Shown here: positions 24,245 to 33,857 of the stretch, in pieces
Numbering within the stretch: the first letter of the stretch is position 1
Layout of the letters: each line of letters starts with the position of its first letter
DNA from: Nitrospirales bacterium
GTDB taxonomy: Bacteria; Nitrospirota; Nitrospiria; Nitrospirales; UBA8639
Direction: 5' to 3'
Length of the DNA stretch: 47,189 nucleotides
Assembly: GCA_009377845.1 (NCBI GenBank)
Contig: WHTE01000010.1
Location: 1 to 47,189, forward strand
Translations under genes and position numbers: made by a program
Notes under the pieces: model-generated
What the model saw: the letters and a program-made list of their open reading frames with translations, nothing else
Database searches by the model: none
What the model was told of the DNA's origin: nothing

Positions 24245-25705
24245 ATGTTGGAAAAACAATTACGAACAGGACTCACCTTTGACGACGTCGTGTTGGTACC
24301 GCGCCGCTCAAATATTGTCCCCTCGGAGGTTGATCCTTCCACCCAACTTACTCGAAATATTCGAATCAATATCCCGATCCTGAGCGCCGCAATGGACACC
24401 GTAACCGAAGGACGGTTGGCCATCGCCATCGCACGCGAAGGAGGGATTGGGATAATTCACCGCGCACTTTCCCCTGACATGCAAGCCTCAGAAGTCGATA
24501 AGGTCAAAAAATCAGAAAGCGGGATGATCCTGTCTCCGATTACCATCTCTCCGGATCACACGATTCGCGATGCGCATCACCTGATGTCGACCTATCGGAT
24601 ATCAGGAATCCCGGTTACCAAAGAGGGCAAGTTGGTCGGAATTTTAACCAATCGAGACCTTCGATTTGAAAATCGCCTTGATCTCAAGGTTTCTCAGGTC
24701 ATGACCAAAAACAACCTGATTACCGCTCCGGAAGGCACAGGGTTAGAAAAGGCCCAAGCGATTCTTCATGAGCATCGCATCGAAAAGCTTCCCGTTGTGA
24801 ATGATCAATTTGAATTAAAGGGATTGATCACCATCAAAGACATTCAAAAAAAAATCAAATATCCCTTTGCCTGCAAAGATGCTCACGGGCGACTGCGGGT
24901 CGGTGCGGCCGTGGGAGTCGGAGCCGATGTCGAAGAACGATTGGAGCGGCTCACGAAGGCTGGAATCGACCTAATTGTCGTCGACACAGCCCACGGGCAC
25001 TCACAAAGTGTCTTAGATCAAGTGAAAGACATTAAATCTCGATATCCGGACTTAGATGTCGTCGCAGGAAATGTCGCAACCCCCGAGGCCACCCTCGATC
25101 TCATTAAGGCCGGGGCAGACGCCATTAAAGTGGGAGTGGGGCCAGGGTCAATTTGTACCACCCGCATTGTATCGGGAGCCGGAGTTCCTCAACTGACGGC
25201 AGTGGCAGATTGCGCCGTCATCGCGAAAGAGCACCAGGTGCCCTTGATCGCTGACGGGGGAATCAAATTTTCGGGAGATCTGACCAAGGCGCTCGCCGCT
25301 GGAGCCTCATCCGTCATGATCGGATCCCTCTTTGCGGGAACCGAAGAGTCCCCGGGAGAAACCGTGTTGTATCAAGGCCGAACCTACAAAGAGTACCGGG
25401 GAATGGGGTCCCTTGGAGCCATGGAACGTGGGGGGAAGGATCGATACTTTCAAGAAGGCCGCGAGTCTTCCAAATTAGTCCCTGAAGGCATTGAAGCACG
25501 GGTTCCCTACAAGGGAAATTTAGCAGTCATGGTCTATCAATTAGTTGGAGGGCTGAAGGCGGGAATGGGGTATTGCGGGTGTCGAACAATTCCTGAACTC
25601 CAACAAGACGCTCACTTCATTCAGCTCACCTCTGCAGGACTACGAGAAGCCCACGTACATGATGTGGTGATTACGAAGGAGGCCCCCAATTATCGGGCTG
25701 ACTAA
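24245..25705 (+). CDS. guaB: IMP dehydrogenase
   Basis: IMPDH oxidises IMP to XMP with NAD, the rate-setting step of GMP synthesis. The 486-residue protein has the N-terminal [14 protein letters not shown], a CBS-domain pair (about 95-205) inserted into the TIM barrel, the catalytic loop [18 protein letters not shown] with its active-site Cys near 305, and the flap [10 protein letters not shown]. Length is standard. It is followed 60 bases later by guaA, so the two steps to GMP are adjacent. An AAAAAGG lies before the ATG. Confidence 0.98.
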   Translation: MLEKQLRTGLTFDDVVLVPRRSNIVPSEVDPSTQLTRNIRINIPILSAAMDTVTEGRLAIAIAREGGIGIIHRALSPDMQASEVDKVKKSESGMILSPITISPDHTIRDAHHLMSTYRISGIPVTKEGKLVGILTNRDLRFENRLDLKVSQVMTKNNLITAPEGTGLEKAQAILHEHRIEKLPVVNDQFELKGLITIKDIQKKIKYPFACKDAHGRLRVGAAVGVGADVEERLERLTKAGIDLIVVDTAHGHSQSVLDQVKDIKSRYPDLDVVAGNVATPEATLDLIKAGADAIKVGVGPGSICTTRIVSGAGVPQLTAVADCAVIAKEHQVPLIADGGIKFSGDLTKALAAGASSVMIGSLFAGTEESPGETVLYQGRTYKEYRGMGSLGAMERGGKDRYFQEGRESSKLVPEGIEARVPYKGNLAVMVYQLVGGLKAGMGYCGCRTIPELQQDAHFIQLTSAGLREAHVHDVVITKEAPNYRAD

Positions 25706-25765
25706 GACCTGCTTCTCCCCCTAAGGCACCCCAGGTCCCATGTTGACGATTTCACGCTCACGCTT

Positions 25766-27322
25766 ATGCACTCTCACCACGACACCATTGTCATTCTTGA
25801 TTTTGGATCGCAGTATACGCAACTCATCGCACGGCGGATACGCGAATTCCATGTCTTCTCCGTCATCCTCCCCGCGCATGCGACGGTTCAGGATATCCTC
25901 GGATATCATCCCAAAGGGATCATTTTCTCAGGAGGGCCGGCCAGTGTCACACAGTCCCATTCACCGAAAATAGACGGTCATATTTTTGACCTCGACATCC
26001 CTATCCTGGGTATTTGCTACGGCATGCAACTGCTCGCCCACCAATGTGGTGGCACGGTCAATCCCACTCCTCATCGAGAATTCGGCCGAGCTGACCTGAG
26101 AATCGATGACAACACCAATTTGTTTCTCGGCCTGGATACCGCAACCGCCTTTCCAGTCTGGATGTCTCATGGAGATTCGGTCCAACAACTTCCTCCGGGA
26201 TTTCAGGTGATCGCCCACACTGCACATGCACCGATCGCCGCCATGAAATTCTCAAAAGGCAACCAACAGCTCTTTGGGATTCAGTTCCACCCGGAAGTGG
26301 TCCATACCCTTCACGGGTCAACCATTCTTCAAAACTTTGCACGTCACATCTGTCACTGTGAGCCGACCTGGACTATGGGGTCCTTCATCGAACAAGCGGT
26401 CACGGAGATCAGGCAGATCGTCGGCAATGGCAAGGTGATTTGCGCACTCAGCGGAGGAGTTGATTCCACGGTGGCCGCTGTCCTGGCTCACCGGGCAATC
26501 GGAGACCAATTGACCTGTCTATTCATTGACAACGGGCTCATGCGAAAGAATGAAGTCACACAATTACAAACGACCTTCGATTCAGCCTACCAGATGAATG
26601 TTCGCATTGCCAACCATGGGGCCGCATTTCTGGCAGCGCTGGGACGCACAACAGACCCGGAACGCAAACGCAAAATCATTGGCCGTCAATTCATCAAAGT
26701 CTTCGAACAGGAAGCCGTATCCTTGGGTAAAGTGAATTTTCTCGTTCAGGGAACACTGTATCCGGATGTGATTGAAAGTCTCAGCGTGAAAGGTCCATCG
26801 GCAACGATCAAAACGCACCATAATGTCGGTGGCTTACCCAAGCGCATGAAATTCAAACTCATTGAGCCATTTCGGGAATTGTTTAAAGATGAGGTTCGTC
26901 AATTAGGTCTGGAACTGGGTCTGCCGGAGGATATTGTCTGGCGACAACCCTTTCCAGGACCAGGCTTGGCGATCCGCATCATTGGCTCAGTCACAGCCCA
27001 GCGTTTAACCATTCTTCGTGAGGCGGATGCCATTGTTCGAGACGAAATCGAACGAGCTGGACTGTCAAAAATCATCTGGCAATCATTTGCCGTATTGCTA
27101 CCAATCCAAACTGTAGGTGTTATGGGCGACCAACGGACCTACGAATCCGTCATTGCCATTCGCGCCGTCACCAGCACCGATGGCATGACCGCGGACTGGG
27201 CCGTGATTCCCCGAGAGGTGTTGGGAAAAATGTCCAATCGGATTATTAATGAAGTGCAGGGGATCAATCGGGTGGTCTACGACATTAGCTCAAAACCTCC
27301 AGCGACGATCGAATGGGAATAG
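25766..27322 (+). CDS. guaA: GMP synthase (glutamine-hydrolysing)
   Basis: GuaA converts XMP to GMP with glutamine and ATP. The 518-residue protein has a class I amidotransferase domain starting ILDFGSQYTQLIARR, with nucleophile Cys84 in GICYGMQ and a catalytic His/Glu in FHPEV. An ATP pyrophosphatase domain has the PP-loop ALSGGVDST near residue 225, and the GMP-synthase dimerisation domain ends with the usual IEWE. No strong ribosome site precedes the ATG. The rluB-like gene starts two bases after its stop. Confidence 0.98.
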   Translation: MHSHHDTIVILDFGSQYTQLIARRIREFHVFSVILPAHATVQDILGYHPKGIIFSGGPASVTQSHSPKIDGHIFDLDIPILGICYGMQLLAHQCGGTVNPTPHREFGRADLRIDDNTNLFLGLDTATAFPVWMSHGDSVQQLPPGFQVIAHTAHAPIAAMKFSKGNQQLFGIQFHPEVVHTLHGSTILQNFARHICHCEPTWTMGSFIEQAVTEIRQIVGNGKVICALSGGVDSTVAAVLAHRAIGDQLTCLFIDNGLMRKNEVTQLQTTFDSAYQMNVRIANHGAAFLAALGRTTDPERKRKIIGRQFIKVFEQEAVSLGKVNFLVQGTLYPDVIESLSVKGPSATIKTHHNVGGLPKRMKFKLIEPFRELFKDEVRQLGLELGLPEDIVWRQPFPGPGLAIRIIGSVTAQRLTILREADAIVRDEIERAGLSKIIWQSFAVLLPIQTVGVMGDQRTYESVIAIRAVTSTDGMTADWAVIPREVLGKMSNRIINEVQGINRVVYDISSKPPATIEWE

Positions 27323-27324
27323 GT

Positions 27325-28269
27325 ATGACTCAGGCAGAAAAGACCGTCCGTTTGCAAAAAATCATCGCCCGTTCCGGCATCGCCTCCAGACGAAAGGCTG
27401 AGGAACTTATCCGACACGGTCTGGTGACCGTGAACGGAGAAACGGTCATGACTCTAGGGACCAAAGTAGATCCGGTGCTTGACCATATCAAGGTCAATGG
27501 GCGCCACCTCAAGTCCCAACCACCCGATATGTTTCTCATGCTCAATAAGCCGTTGGGGTATATCTCCACGTTGCATGATCCCGCTGGTCGTCCGACGATC
27601 AAAGCCTTGGTCCCTAAACCCTCTCTACGGTTATTTCCCGTCGGGCGATTGGACTATGATAGTGAAGGCTTACTCCTGCTCACCAATAACGGCGATATTG
27701 CGCAAGCCTGTCTTCATCCCTCCCACCATGTCCCGAAAACCTATCTCGTGAAAATCAAAGGCATCTTAGAAGATCCCGAAATCCAACAACTTCGACATGG
27801 GCTGATGTTGGAAGATGGGCCTACGGCTCCTGCGAAAGTGAAAAAGGCCGGAAAAGCCGAGGCCAATTCCTGGGTAGAAATCACGATCCATGAAGGACGC
27901 AAGCACCAGGTCAAACGCATGTTTGAGCAGATTGGACATCCCGTGATCCGGTTGAAACGCATTCAATTTGGGCCTCTGAATCTTGGGACCCTTCCTCCAG
28001 GGCAGACCAGGTATTTGACTGACAAGGAAGCGAACGCATTGCGCCATCTACTCCTTGAGCCTGAATCGCCACGTCTGCCCAAACGCCAACCGATCAGGAG
28101 TACCGGAAAATTACCTCCCTCGACACCTGTGGCTCCATCACGGCCACGCCCGGCAAAACCAAATCCCATCAGAAGGAAAAGAACACTATCGCCTTCGGGA
28201 ACGACCGGCCAAGCACGACCCCGCCGCCGACCCGTAACATCCAGAACCCGTGTCAACGTCAAAACTTGA
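27325..28269 (+). CDS. rluB: 23S rRNA pseudouridine synthase, RluB/RsuA family
   Basis: A 314-residue protein with an N-terminal S4 RNA-binding domain (RLQKIIARSGIASRRKAEELI) and an RsuA-type catalytic domain with Asp110 in GRLDYDSEGLLLLTN. HEGRKHQVKRMFEQIGHPV follows, then a basic proline/arginine-rich tail of about 60 residues. RluB modifies U2605 of 23S rRNA, and the tail resembles the long basic ends of some RluB proteins. RsuA specificity cannot be excluded. The ATG at 27325, two bases after the guaA stop, was preferred over one at 27313 inside guaA. Confidence 0.88.
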   Translation: MTQAEKTVRLQKIIARSGIASRRKAEELIRHGLVTVNGETVMTLGTKVDPVLDHIKVNGRHLKSQPPDMFLMLNKPLGYISTLHDPAGRPTIKALVPKPSLRLFPVGRLDYDSEGLLLLTNNGDIAQACLHPSHHVPKTYLVKIKGILEDPEIQQLRHGLMLEDGPTAPAKVKKAGKAEANSWVEITIHEGRKHQVKRMFEQIGHPVIRLKRIQFGPLNLGTLPPGQTRYLTDKEANALRHLLLEPESPRLPKRQPIRSTGKLPPSTPVAPSRPRPAKPNPIRRKRTLSPSGTTGQARPRRRPVTSRTRVNVKT

Positions 28270-28315
28270 GCGTTCAGCATTCTCTGTTCCATATTCTTCC
28301 GTAACATGATATCAG

Positions 28316-30112
28316 GTGTTTGAAAGGACCCTTCAGGTGAAACGATCCCATCATTGCGGTGAGCTATCCTTGGCACACGTTGGCCAAACCGTCACATTGG
28401 CCGGCTGGGTCGCTAGCCGCCGTGACCATGGCGGAGTGATGTTTATTGATCTCCGTGATCGCTATGGCCTCACGCAAATTGTCTTTGATTCAGAACACCA
28501 TCCCACCGTGCATCAACTGGCCGACCGCCTTCGCAATGAATATGTTGTGGCGGCCACCGGTGTGGTGACAATCCGCCCGGAGGGTTCAGCGAACCCTCAC
28601 ATCCCGACCGGGGCCATAGAAATTCGAGCCACGTCGCTGGTCATCCTCAATGAAGCCAAACCCCTCCCCTTTGCACTTGACGATACTGTCACAACCTCTG
28701 AGACTCTTCGTTTAAAACACCGGTATCTGGACCTTCGCCGGCCAAGGATGCAAGAACTCCTGCAACTGCGCAGTCAGGTCTCACACCTTGTGCGGCAATA
28801 CCTGCACGACAATCAATTTATAGAGGTAGAAACACCGATTTTAACGAAAAGTACTCCAGAGGGCGCACGGGATTATCTCGTGCCCAGTCGAGTCAATCCC
28901 GGTGAATTTTTCGCCCTTCCCCAATCCCCGCAACTCTTCAAGCAGATTCTCATGATTGGGGGAACCGATCGATATTTTCAAATTGCCCGATGCTTTCGGG
29001 ATGAAGACCTGCGGCTGGATCGACAACCGGAATTCACTCAAATCGACGTGGAAATGTCCTTTGTCGATCAGGAAGATATCATGCAACTGATTGAACACAT
29101 GGTCAGACTGGTCTTCAAAGAGACGAAAAACATTGATCTTCCCACCCCACTGCCTCGTCTGTCCTTTGAGGAAGCCATGGCACGATATGGGACGGATAAA
29201 CCGGATCTTCGGTTTGACCTACAACTGCAAGACCTGAGTCAATTTGCCAACACCTGTAATTTTAAAGTTTTTCGGAGTGCGGTGGAAAGCGGGGAGATGG
29301 TCAACGCCCTCGTTATTCCCGGTGGCAACACCTTTACCCGAAACCGGATAGACAACCTTATTGAGACCGCAAAAGAATTCGGGGCCAAGGGGTTAGCGTG
29401 GGTCAAAATAAACGAAGAGGGCAACCTGGATTCCTCTATCGCCAAATTCTTCAATGCACAGGCCCTACGTGAAGCACTTCCAGCGGCGCAACCCGGAGAC
29501 CTGCTCATTTTTGTCGCGGATCGGGCACCCATCGTCCATCAAGTCTTAGGCCGCCTTCGCCTTTTACTGGGCGAGGAACTTCAATTAGTGGACAGAAACC
29601 GTTGGAACCCTTGTGGGTCATGGACTTTCCTATGTTTGAATTATGACGCTGCCGCCAAACGGTATGTTGCCCTGCACCACCCGTTCACAGCCCCTCACAC
29701 AGCGGATATGCCGTTACTGGAGACCGATCCTTTGCAGGTTCGGACGCAAGCCTATGACCTAGTCTTGAATGGCTTCGAGTTAGGGGGAGGCAGTATCCGA
29801 ATTCACGCGCCGCAGGTCCAATCAAAAGTCTTTGATTTACTCAACATCTCTAAAACCGAAGCTCGCGAGAAATTCGGATTTCTCCTGGATGCACTGGAAT
29901 CGGGAGCACCTCCACATGGAGGCATTGCACTGGGGTTGGATCGATTGGTGATGTTGCTCGGAAAGACGGAGTCAATTCGGGAAGTCATCCCGTTTCCAAA
30001 AACACAAAAAGCGCAATGCCTGATGACCGAAGCGCCCTCCCCGGTCACACCCGAACAACTCGAGGAACTCTCTATTCACACGACGGCCAAAAAGCCTGAT
30101 AGCCCACTTTAA
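28316..30112 (+). CDS. aspS: Aspartyl-tRNA synthetase
   Basis: A 598-residue class IIb synthetase that charges tRNA-Asp. It has the N-terminal OB-fold (GWVASRRDHGG), motif 2 FRDEDLRLDRQPEFTQID, the bacterial GAD insertion, and motif 3 GGIALGLDRLVML. The residue after RRD is His rather than the Leu of discriminating enzymes, a feature reported for AspRS that also charges tRNA-Asn. The start is GTG with a weak ribosome site, and no nearby in-frame ATG offers an alternative. Its stop overlaps the stop of the convergent molybdo-oxidoreductase. Confidence 0.97.
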   Translation: MFERTLQVKRSHHCGELSLAHVGQTVTLAGWVASRRDHGGVMFIDLRDRYGLTQIVFDSEHHPTVHQLADRLRNEYVVAATGVVTIRPEGSANPHIPTGAIEIRATSLVILNEAKPLPFALDDTVTTSETLRLKHRYLDLRRPRMQELLQLRSQVSHLVRQYLHDNQFIEVETPILTKSTPEGARDYLVPSRVNPGEFFALPQSPQLFKQILMIGGTDRYFQIARCFRDEDLRLDRQPEFTQIDVEMSFVDQEDIMQLIEHMVRLVFKETKNIDLPTPLPRLSFEEAMARYGTDKPDLRFDLQLQDLSQFANTCNFKVFRSAVESGEMVNALVIPGGNTFTRNRIDNLIETAKEFGAKGLAWVKINEEGNLDSSIAKFFNAQALREALPAAQPGDLLIFVADRAPIVHQVLGRLRLLLGEELQLVDRNRWNPCGSWTFLCLNYDAAAKRYVALHHPFTAPHTADMPLLETDPLQVRTQAYDLVLNGFELGGGSIRIHAPQVQSKVFDLLNISKTEAREKFGFLLDALESGAPPHGGIALGLDRLVMLLGKTESIREVIPFPKTQKAQCLMTEAPSPVTPEQLEELSIHTTAKKPDSPL

Positions 30113-31155
30113 GCTTTTAACACGTCCAGCACAATAGAATGCAAACCCGTCGCCCCGGCCGGTTGGGGCCTCGTGATTTCAGAGGTTTGGATCTTTCCCT
30201 TGGTATCGATAGCCCGAACAGCCACCATGTGTTTTCCAGGTATTGGCGGCTGCCAATCATAATTCCAGATCACCCAGGTATAAGGAGAAAGCGGGGGTTC
30301 GATTTCGGCCGACACCCAGGTTTTCTCTTTATCAAAACTGAGTTGAACCTCACTGATGCTCTCAGGCCCCCCATAGGCAATCCCGCGCAAGCGTTGGTAA
30401 GGACCTTGTAACGACTGATAATGACCCGGGCTATCGATTCGGGAAAAAATGTGAATCCTCCCATCATCCGTCCAACCTTTTTGTTGCCAGTAGCCAAGGT
30501 AATCCCCGTTATAGACTTCGATTTCCGTAATCCATTTCACATTTTTAATCCCGTAAAGGCCGGGAACGACTAGGCGAACGGGATAACCGTGATCCTTAGG
30601 AAGTTTTTCGCCATTCATCAGATAGGCCAACATGACATCATCTTCCATGGCCCGGGAAAAGGGAATGCTGTCGTGATACCCGTCAGCTGCTCGAAAAATC
30701 ACATCCCGGGCGGTCTCTTCGTCTGCCCCGACCTCTTGAAGAAGTTTCTTAAGGGAAATCCCTCGCCACATGGCATTTCCCAAACTACTTCCGCCGGGAA
30801 GGGTATCAATACACATCAGGGTCACAGCCTGATCGAAAGACTCCCGGTTGAGCAGATCACGCCATTTCATCACCAATGGGCGTTGTACCGATCCTTTGAC
30901 CACCATTTGCCACTGCTCCACATCCAAATCGCGCGTGAAATTGTAGGAGGCATCCATAAAATTCACGGTAAAAAATTTGTCGTTTGGGGTAAAATACACT
31001 GTCTCCCGTGGTGGCACCGCAAACATTTTCCCCATATCGCATCCAGGGAAGCTGAGGCCGAGCGAAGTCAAGCCCCCGAGCTTGAACAGGGCGCGACGAG
31101 ACAGAGGAAAAGAAAATGGAGAATGGTAGGTAAATGGCATAGACTTTTGATTCAT
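30109..31155 (-). CDS. Tat-exported molybdopterin oxidoreductase, sulfite-oxidase fold
   Basis: A 348-residue protein with a twin-arginine signal (SRRALFKLGG, Arg20-Arg21). A Moco domain follows whose Mo-ligating cysteine is Cys115 in VTLMCIDTLPGGSSLGN, followed by GYPVRLVVPGLYGIKNVKW. The C-terminal Ig-like dimerisation domain (EVQLSFDKEKTWVSAEI) is typical of sulfite oxidases and SorA- or YedY-like enzymes. No heme domain is present. The actual substrate (sulfite, or an oxidised sulfur compound) is not decidable. It should be folded with cofactor and exported by Tat, whose tatC is at 2112-2912. A Cys at 39 could be lipidated. Confidence 0.88.
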   Translation of the reverse strand: MNQKSMPFTYHSPFSFPLSRRALFKLGGLTSLGLSFPGCDMGKMFAVPPRETVYFTPNDKFFTVNFMDASYNFTRDLDVEQWQMVVKGSVQRPLVMKWRDLLNRESFDQAVTLMCIDTLPGGSSLGNAMWRGISLKKLLQEVGADEETARDVIFRAADGYHDSIPFSRAMEDDVMLAYLMNGEKLPKDHGYPVRLVVPGLYGIKNVKWITEIEVYNGDYLGYWQQKGWTDDGRIHIFSRIDSPGHYQSLQGPYQRLRGIAYGGPESISEVQLSFDKEKTWVSAEIEPPLSPYTWVIWNYDWQPPIPGKHMVAVRAIDTKGKIQTSEITRPQPAGATGLHSIVLDVLKA

Positions 31156-31236
31156 TCTCCCATACCCTTATCACTTTGAACAAGATTTACCATACATTCA
31201 AACCCACCGTTTAGGGAGAAAAGAAGGAGAAACCGC

Positions 31237-32250
31237 ATGCGGATATTCATCACGGGAGGAGCCGGTTTTTTAGGAAGCCATTTATGTGAAACTCTTATCC
31301 GTCAAGGACATACAGTGATTTGCTTGGACAATTTGATAACCGGCCGAACAGAAAATATCGCCGCCCTAATGGGAAATCCTCAGTTCTCTTTCATTCACTA
31401 TAACGTGTGCGATTATCTTCATGTCGACGGACATGTCGATGCCGTCATGCATTTTGCTTCTCCGGCAAGCCCACAAGACTATCTGGAATTTCCCATCGCC
31501 ACCATGAAAGTCGGCGCATTAGGCACCCACAAGGCGTTGGGATTAGCCAAGGCTAAACAATCGCGGTTCCTCCTAGCCAGTACCTCTGAAGTCTACGGAG
31601 ACCCACTGGTCAATCCACAGCCGGAAACCTACTGGGGGAACGTCAACCCCATTAGCCCTAGAGGCGTCTATGACGAAGCCAAGCGATTTGCCGAAGCCTT
31701 AACCACCGCCTACCATCGGTTTCACGGCCTAGATACTAGAATTGTCCGAATTTTCAATACTTATGGTCCAAGGATGCGGCCCAAAGATGGAAGGGTCGTG
31801 TCCAACTTTATTGTTCAAGCCTTGCAGGGCCATCCGCTGACCGTCTACGGCGAAGGAAATCAGACCCGTAGCTTCTGTTACGTCGATGACCTGGTCGCAG
31901 GAATCGTGGCGCTCCTCCATGCCCCGGAAGATCAATTGCGAAAAAATCAACAATTTCAAGATTCGGTGCGGTTTGGAAAAACTCAGGCCAACCTTGGGTC
32001 CATTCATGACCCAGTCAACATCGGTAATCCACACGAACTCACCGTCCTGGACATTGCCAAAACGGTGATCAAACTCACCAACTCATCCAGCACAATTACG
32101 CATCACCCTCTACCTATCGATGACCCAAAAGTACGCCGGCCCAAGATCGAGAAGGCAAAAACCCTTCTCAAGTGGGAACCGCAGTTCACCTTGGAACAAG
32201 GCCTGGGAAAAACCATCGCCTATTTTCGTTCGCTCCCCAACCTCGGGTAA
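31237..32250 (+). CDS. UDP-glucuronate decarboxylase-like NAD-dependent epimerase/dehydratase
   Basis: A 337-residue extended SDR enzyme. The NAD-binding [10 protein letters not shown] is at the N-terminus, [14 protein letters not shown] and STSEVYGDP follow, the catalytic Tyr-Lys is in [11 protein letters not shown], then [21 protein letters not shown] and [11 protein letters not shown]. These blocks match UDP-xylose synthase (UXS), which converts UDP-glucuronate to UDP-xylose for surface polysaccharide. dTDP-glucose dehydratases are close relatives, so the substrate is only probable. AAGGAG lies upstream of the ATG. No other sugar-nucleotide gene is adjacent. Confidence 0.87.
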   Translation: MRIFITGGAGFLGSHLCETLIRQGHTVICLDNLITGRTENIAALMGNPQFSFIHYNVCDYLHVDGHVDAVMHFASPASPQDYLEFPIATMKVGALGTHKALGLAKAKQSRFLLASTSEVYGDPLVNPQPETYWGNVNPISPRGVYDEAKRFAEALTTAYHRFHGLDTRIVRIFNTYGPRMRPKDGRVVSNFIVQALQGHPLTVYGEGNQTRSFCYVDDLVAGIVALLHAPEDQLRKNQQFQDSVRFGKTQANLGSIHDPVNIGNPHELTVLDIAKTVIKLTNSSSTITHHPLPIDDPKVRRPKIEKAKTLLKWEPQFTLEQGLGKTIAYFRSLPNLG

Positions 32251-32678
32251 GGAATCAATCATCATGAGATTGGTCTATCCCCTCAATCTGAAACTCATCG
32301 AAGGGCTTGCCCTGAGCGCAGTCGAAGGACGGGGACAATTGATGAATTGGGTTCATGGTTCGACCCGCTCACAATGAATGAACAGTGGAGATCCACGCGA
32401 AGCCGTTCCTCCACAGTATGCCTGGCTTTTTTGAACGTAGGTCCGGAAGGGATCGGCCATGACAAGGACCGGACTCCCTTGGAGTTGTAGGATCGACCAA
32501 TTAATCACATAGGGTGGGCGCCGCGGATCTTGGTGGACGGTTGCCTGCTCTAAAAATTTGGCCAACCTTCCTTGACAACATGACGAATGACTTCTGACCG
32601 CCCAAAGGCATATGCAGAAACCAAAAAGGTTCCTGATCCCTTTGTATCACTCCCACTTTATTGAGGTCCTGCCGGACC
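32251..32678. other. Gene-poor stretch with a possible gene remnant
   Basis: No convincing gene. Near 32300-32345 is GGGCTTGCCCTGAGCGCAGTCGAAGG-like sequence of the kind spread through many bacterial genomes as an intergenic repeat. On the minus strand a 70-codon frame (32353-32565, TTG start) reads like real protein (PYVINWSILQLQGSPVLVM, ADPFRTYVQKSQAYC) but lacks a good start and extends upstream without one, so it may be the tail of a decayed gene. Confidence 0.35.
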
Positions 32679-32969
32679 TTAATTCCCACAGAGTCGATTG
32701 ATCTTAATCGCAAGATCAAAATCAGCTTGGCTGACTCCATTGACGTCGTGAGTTGCGAGATCAATCCGGACAGTATTGTAAACATTGAACCATTCAGGAT
32801 GATGCCCAGCAGTCTCTGCAAGTAGTGCAACACGTGACATAAATCCGAAGGTTTCAACAAAATCGGTAAATTTAAACTCCCTGTGCAGTTTACCATCCTG
32901 AAGTTCCCATCCGGGAAGTTCAGTGAGTCTGGAAGTGATCTCGTTTGGGGAAAGTTTTATTAATTCCAT
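32679..32969 (-). CDS. 4a-hydroxytetrahydrobiopterin (pterin carbinolamine) dehydratase
   Basis: A complete 96-residue PCD/DCoH family protein. The active-site segment AGHHPEWFNVYNTVRIDLATHD has the catalytic histidines, and SQADFDLAIKINRL closes the fold. PCD recycles the pterin cofactor of aromatic amino acid hydroxylases, or acts on molybdopterin-related or other pterins in bacteria lacking them. No hydroxylase gene is nearby. AAGGAAA lies seven bases before the ATG. It is followed and preceded by gene-poor DNA. Confidence 0.94.
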   Translation of the reverse strand: MELIKLSPNEITSRLTELPGWELQDGKLHREFKFTDFVETFGFMSRVALLAETAGHHPEWFNVYNTVRIDLATHDVNGVSQADFDLAIKINRLCGN

Positions 32970-33622
32970 ACGAATTTTCCTTGTCTATTTTTCAAATCTA
33001 AGTTTAAATTATCACGTGTGTGTATCAACCAACCAGAGGTTTTGTAGATAGCATTGTAGAGAGTCTTCAAATATTCTCTTAGGTTAATACTGTAGAATGA
33101 TGGTTTCTCAAAACTGTGGTCAAGTATTTTGTTGAGAGTAAAAGAATAAGCTTTTCGCCATCCTGCTAGCTCGCGTAGAGCTTTACGAGGCCCAATGCAT
33201 GGGCCAGCATTAACAAGGAGACATTGAAGTTCGAGGCTAGAAGCATGGGAAACCGAAACACGTTGAAGGAGTCCGGCATGTTACGGTATAGGCGAAAAAG
33301 GGAGGGGACGGAAAAGAACATAGAAATCCCAGCTCCTGCAAACAACGCCAAGCCGACGTTGTGCTAGCGCATACTATAATGTCTGGGAAAACAATTTTGG
33401 GGAACCAATATTTGTCGATCCCCATTTTTCAAACAAGGAGGTGGATCATGCCGACCTTTATTGCACTTTTCGGGGTTTAGAAAAGGACGGAATGTCGTAA
33501 TTAGTCAACGAAAGATTTGAACCCTTTTTGTGCTATTCCCTTGTTTTACTTTTTTTTCTTAGCTAACAAGCCCAAATAGGGTATGTTTCATTGGCTTGCT
33601 CCCATTTTTTTAACTGGCTATT

Positions 33623-33643
33623 CCCCGTAGCTTGCTACGTGGG
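33623..33643. repeat. Hairpin repeat unit 1
   Basis: CCCCGTAGCTTGCTACGTGGG folds on itself (CGTAGC/GCTACG with flanking C/G pairs). It is closely related in sequence and spacing to the unit at 33683-33703, and both are preceded by TTC/TAC and lie in non-coding DNA, so they look like members of a dispersed REP-type repeat. Confidence 0.55.
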
Positions 33644-33682
33644 TTACCGCTTGAGGGGGTCTGATTGGCATTCATCTGAATA

Positions 33683-33703
33683 CCCCGTCAGCTTGCTGCG
33701 GGG
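33683..33703. repeat. Hairpin repeat unit 2
   Basis: CCCCGTCAGCTTGCTGCGGGG shares the CCCCGT-AGCTTGCT-CGGGG design with unit 1 but has a different middle. The stem halves vary while pairing is largely kept, as expected of a REP-type family under structural constraint. Confidence 0.55.
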
Positions 33704-33770
33704 ATCTTTATTGAAGGCTTAGGTTCTAACTCCAAGTGCAACACTTCCGGCAAACCGGGATTTCTCTTCC

Positions 33771-33857
33771 TCGTCATTACCGACATCTGTTATCGGGAAT
33801 CTCTCCTGGTTTCTTCGTTTCGGATGGATCCCCGCTACCAACCTGCGGGAATGACGA
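33771..33857. repeat. Short element with 12-base terminal inverted repeats
   Basis: TCGTCATTACCG (33771-33782) and CGGGAATGACGA (33846-33857) are inverted copies with one mismatch, bounding 87 bases with no coding potential. The inner text (GGGAATCTCTCCTGG) recurs near 42735. It looks like a small non-autonomous or REP-type element, and no target duplication is obvious. Confidence 0.5.

Noticed and set aside
28371-28385. Sigma-54-like start TGGCACACGTTGG inside aspS
   Set aside because: The -12 GC element is misplaced and the site is within the N-terminal coding region of aspS.
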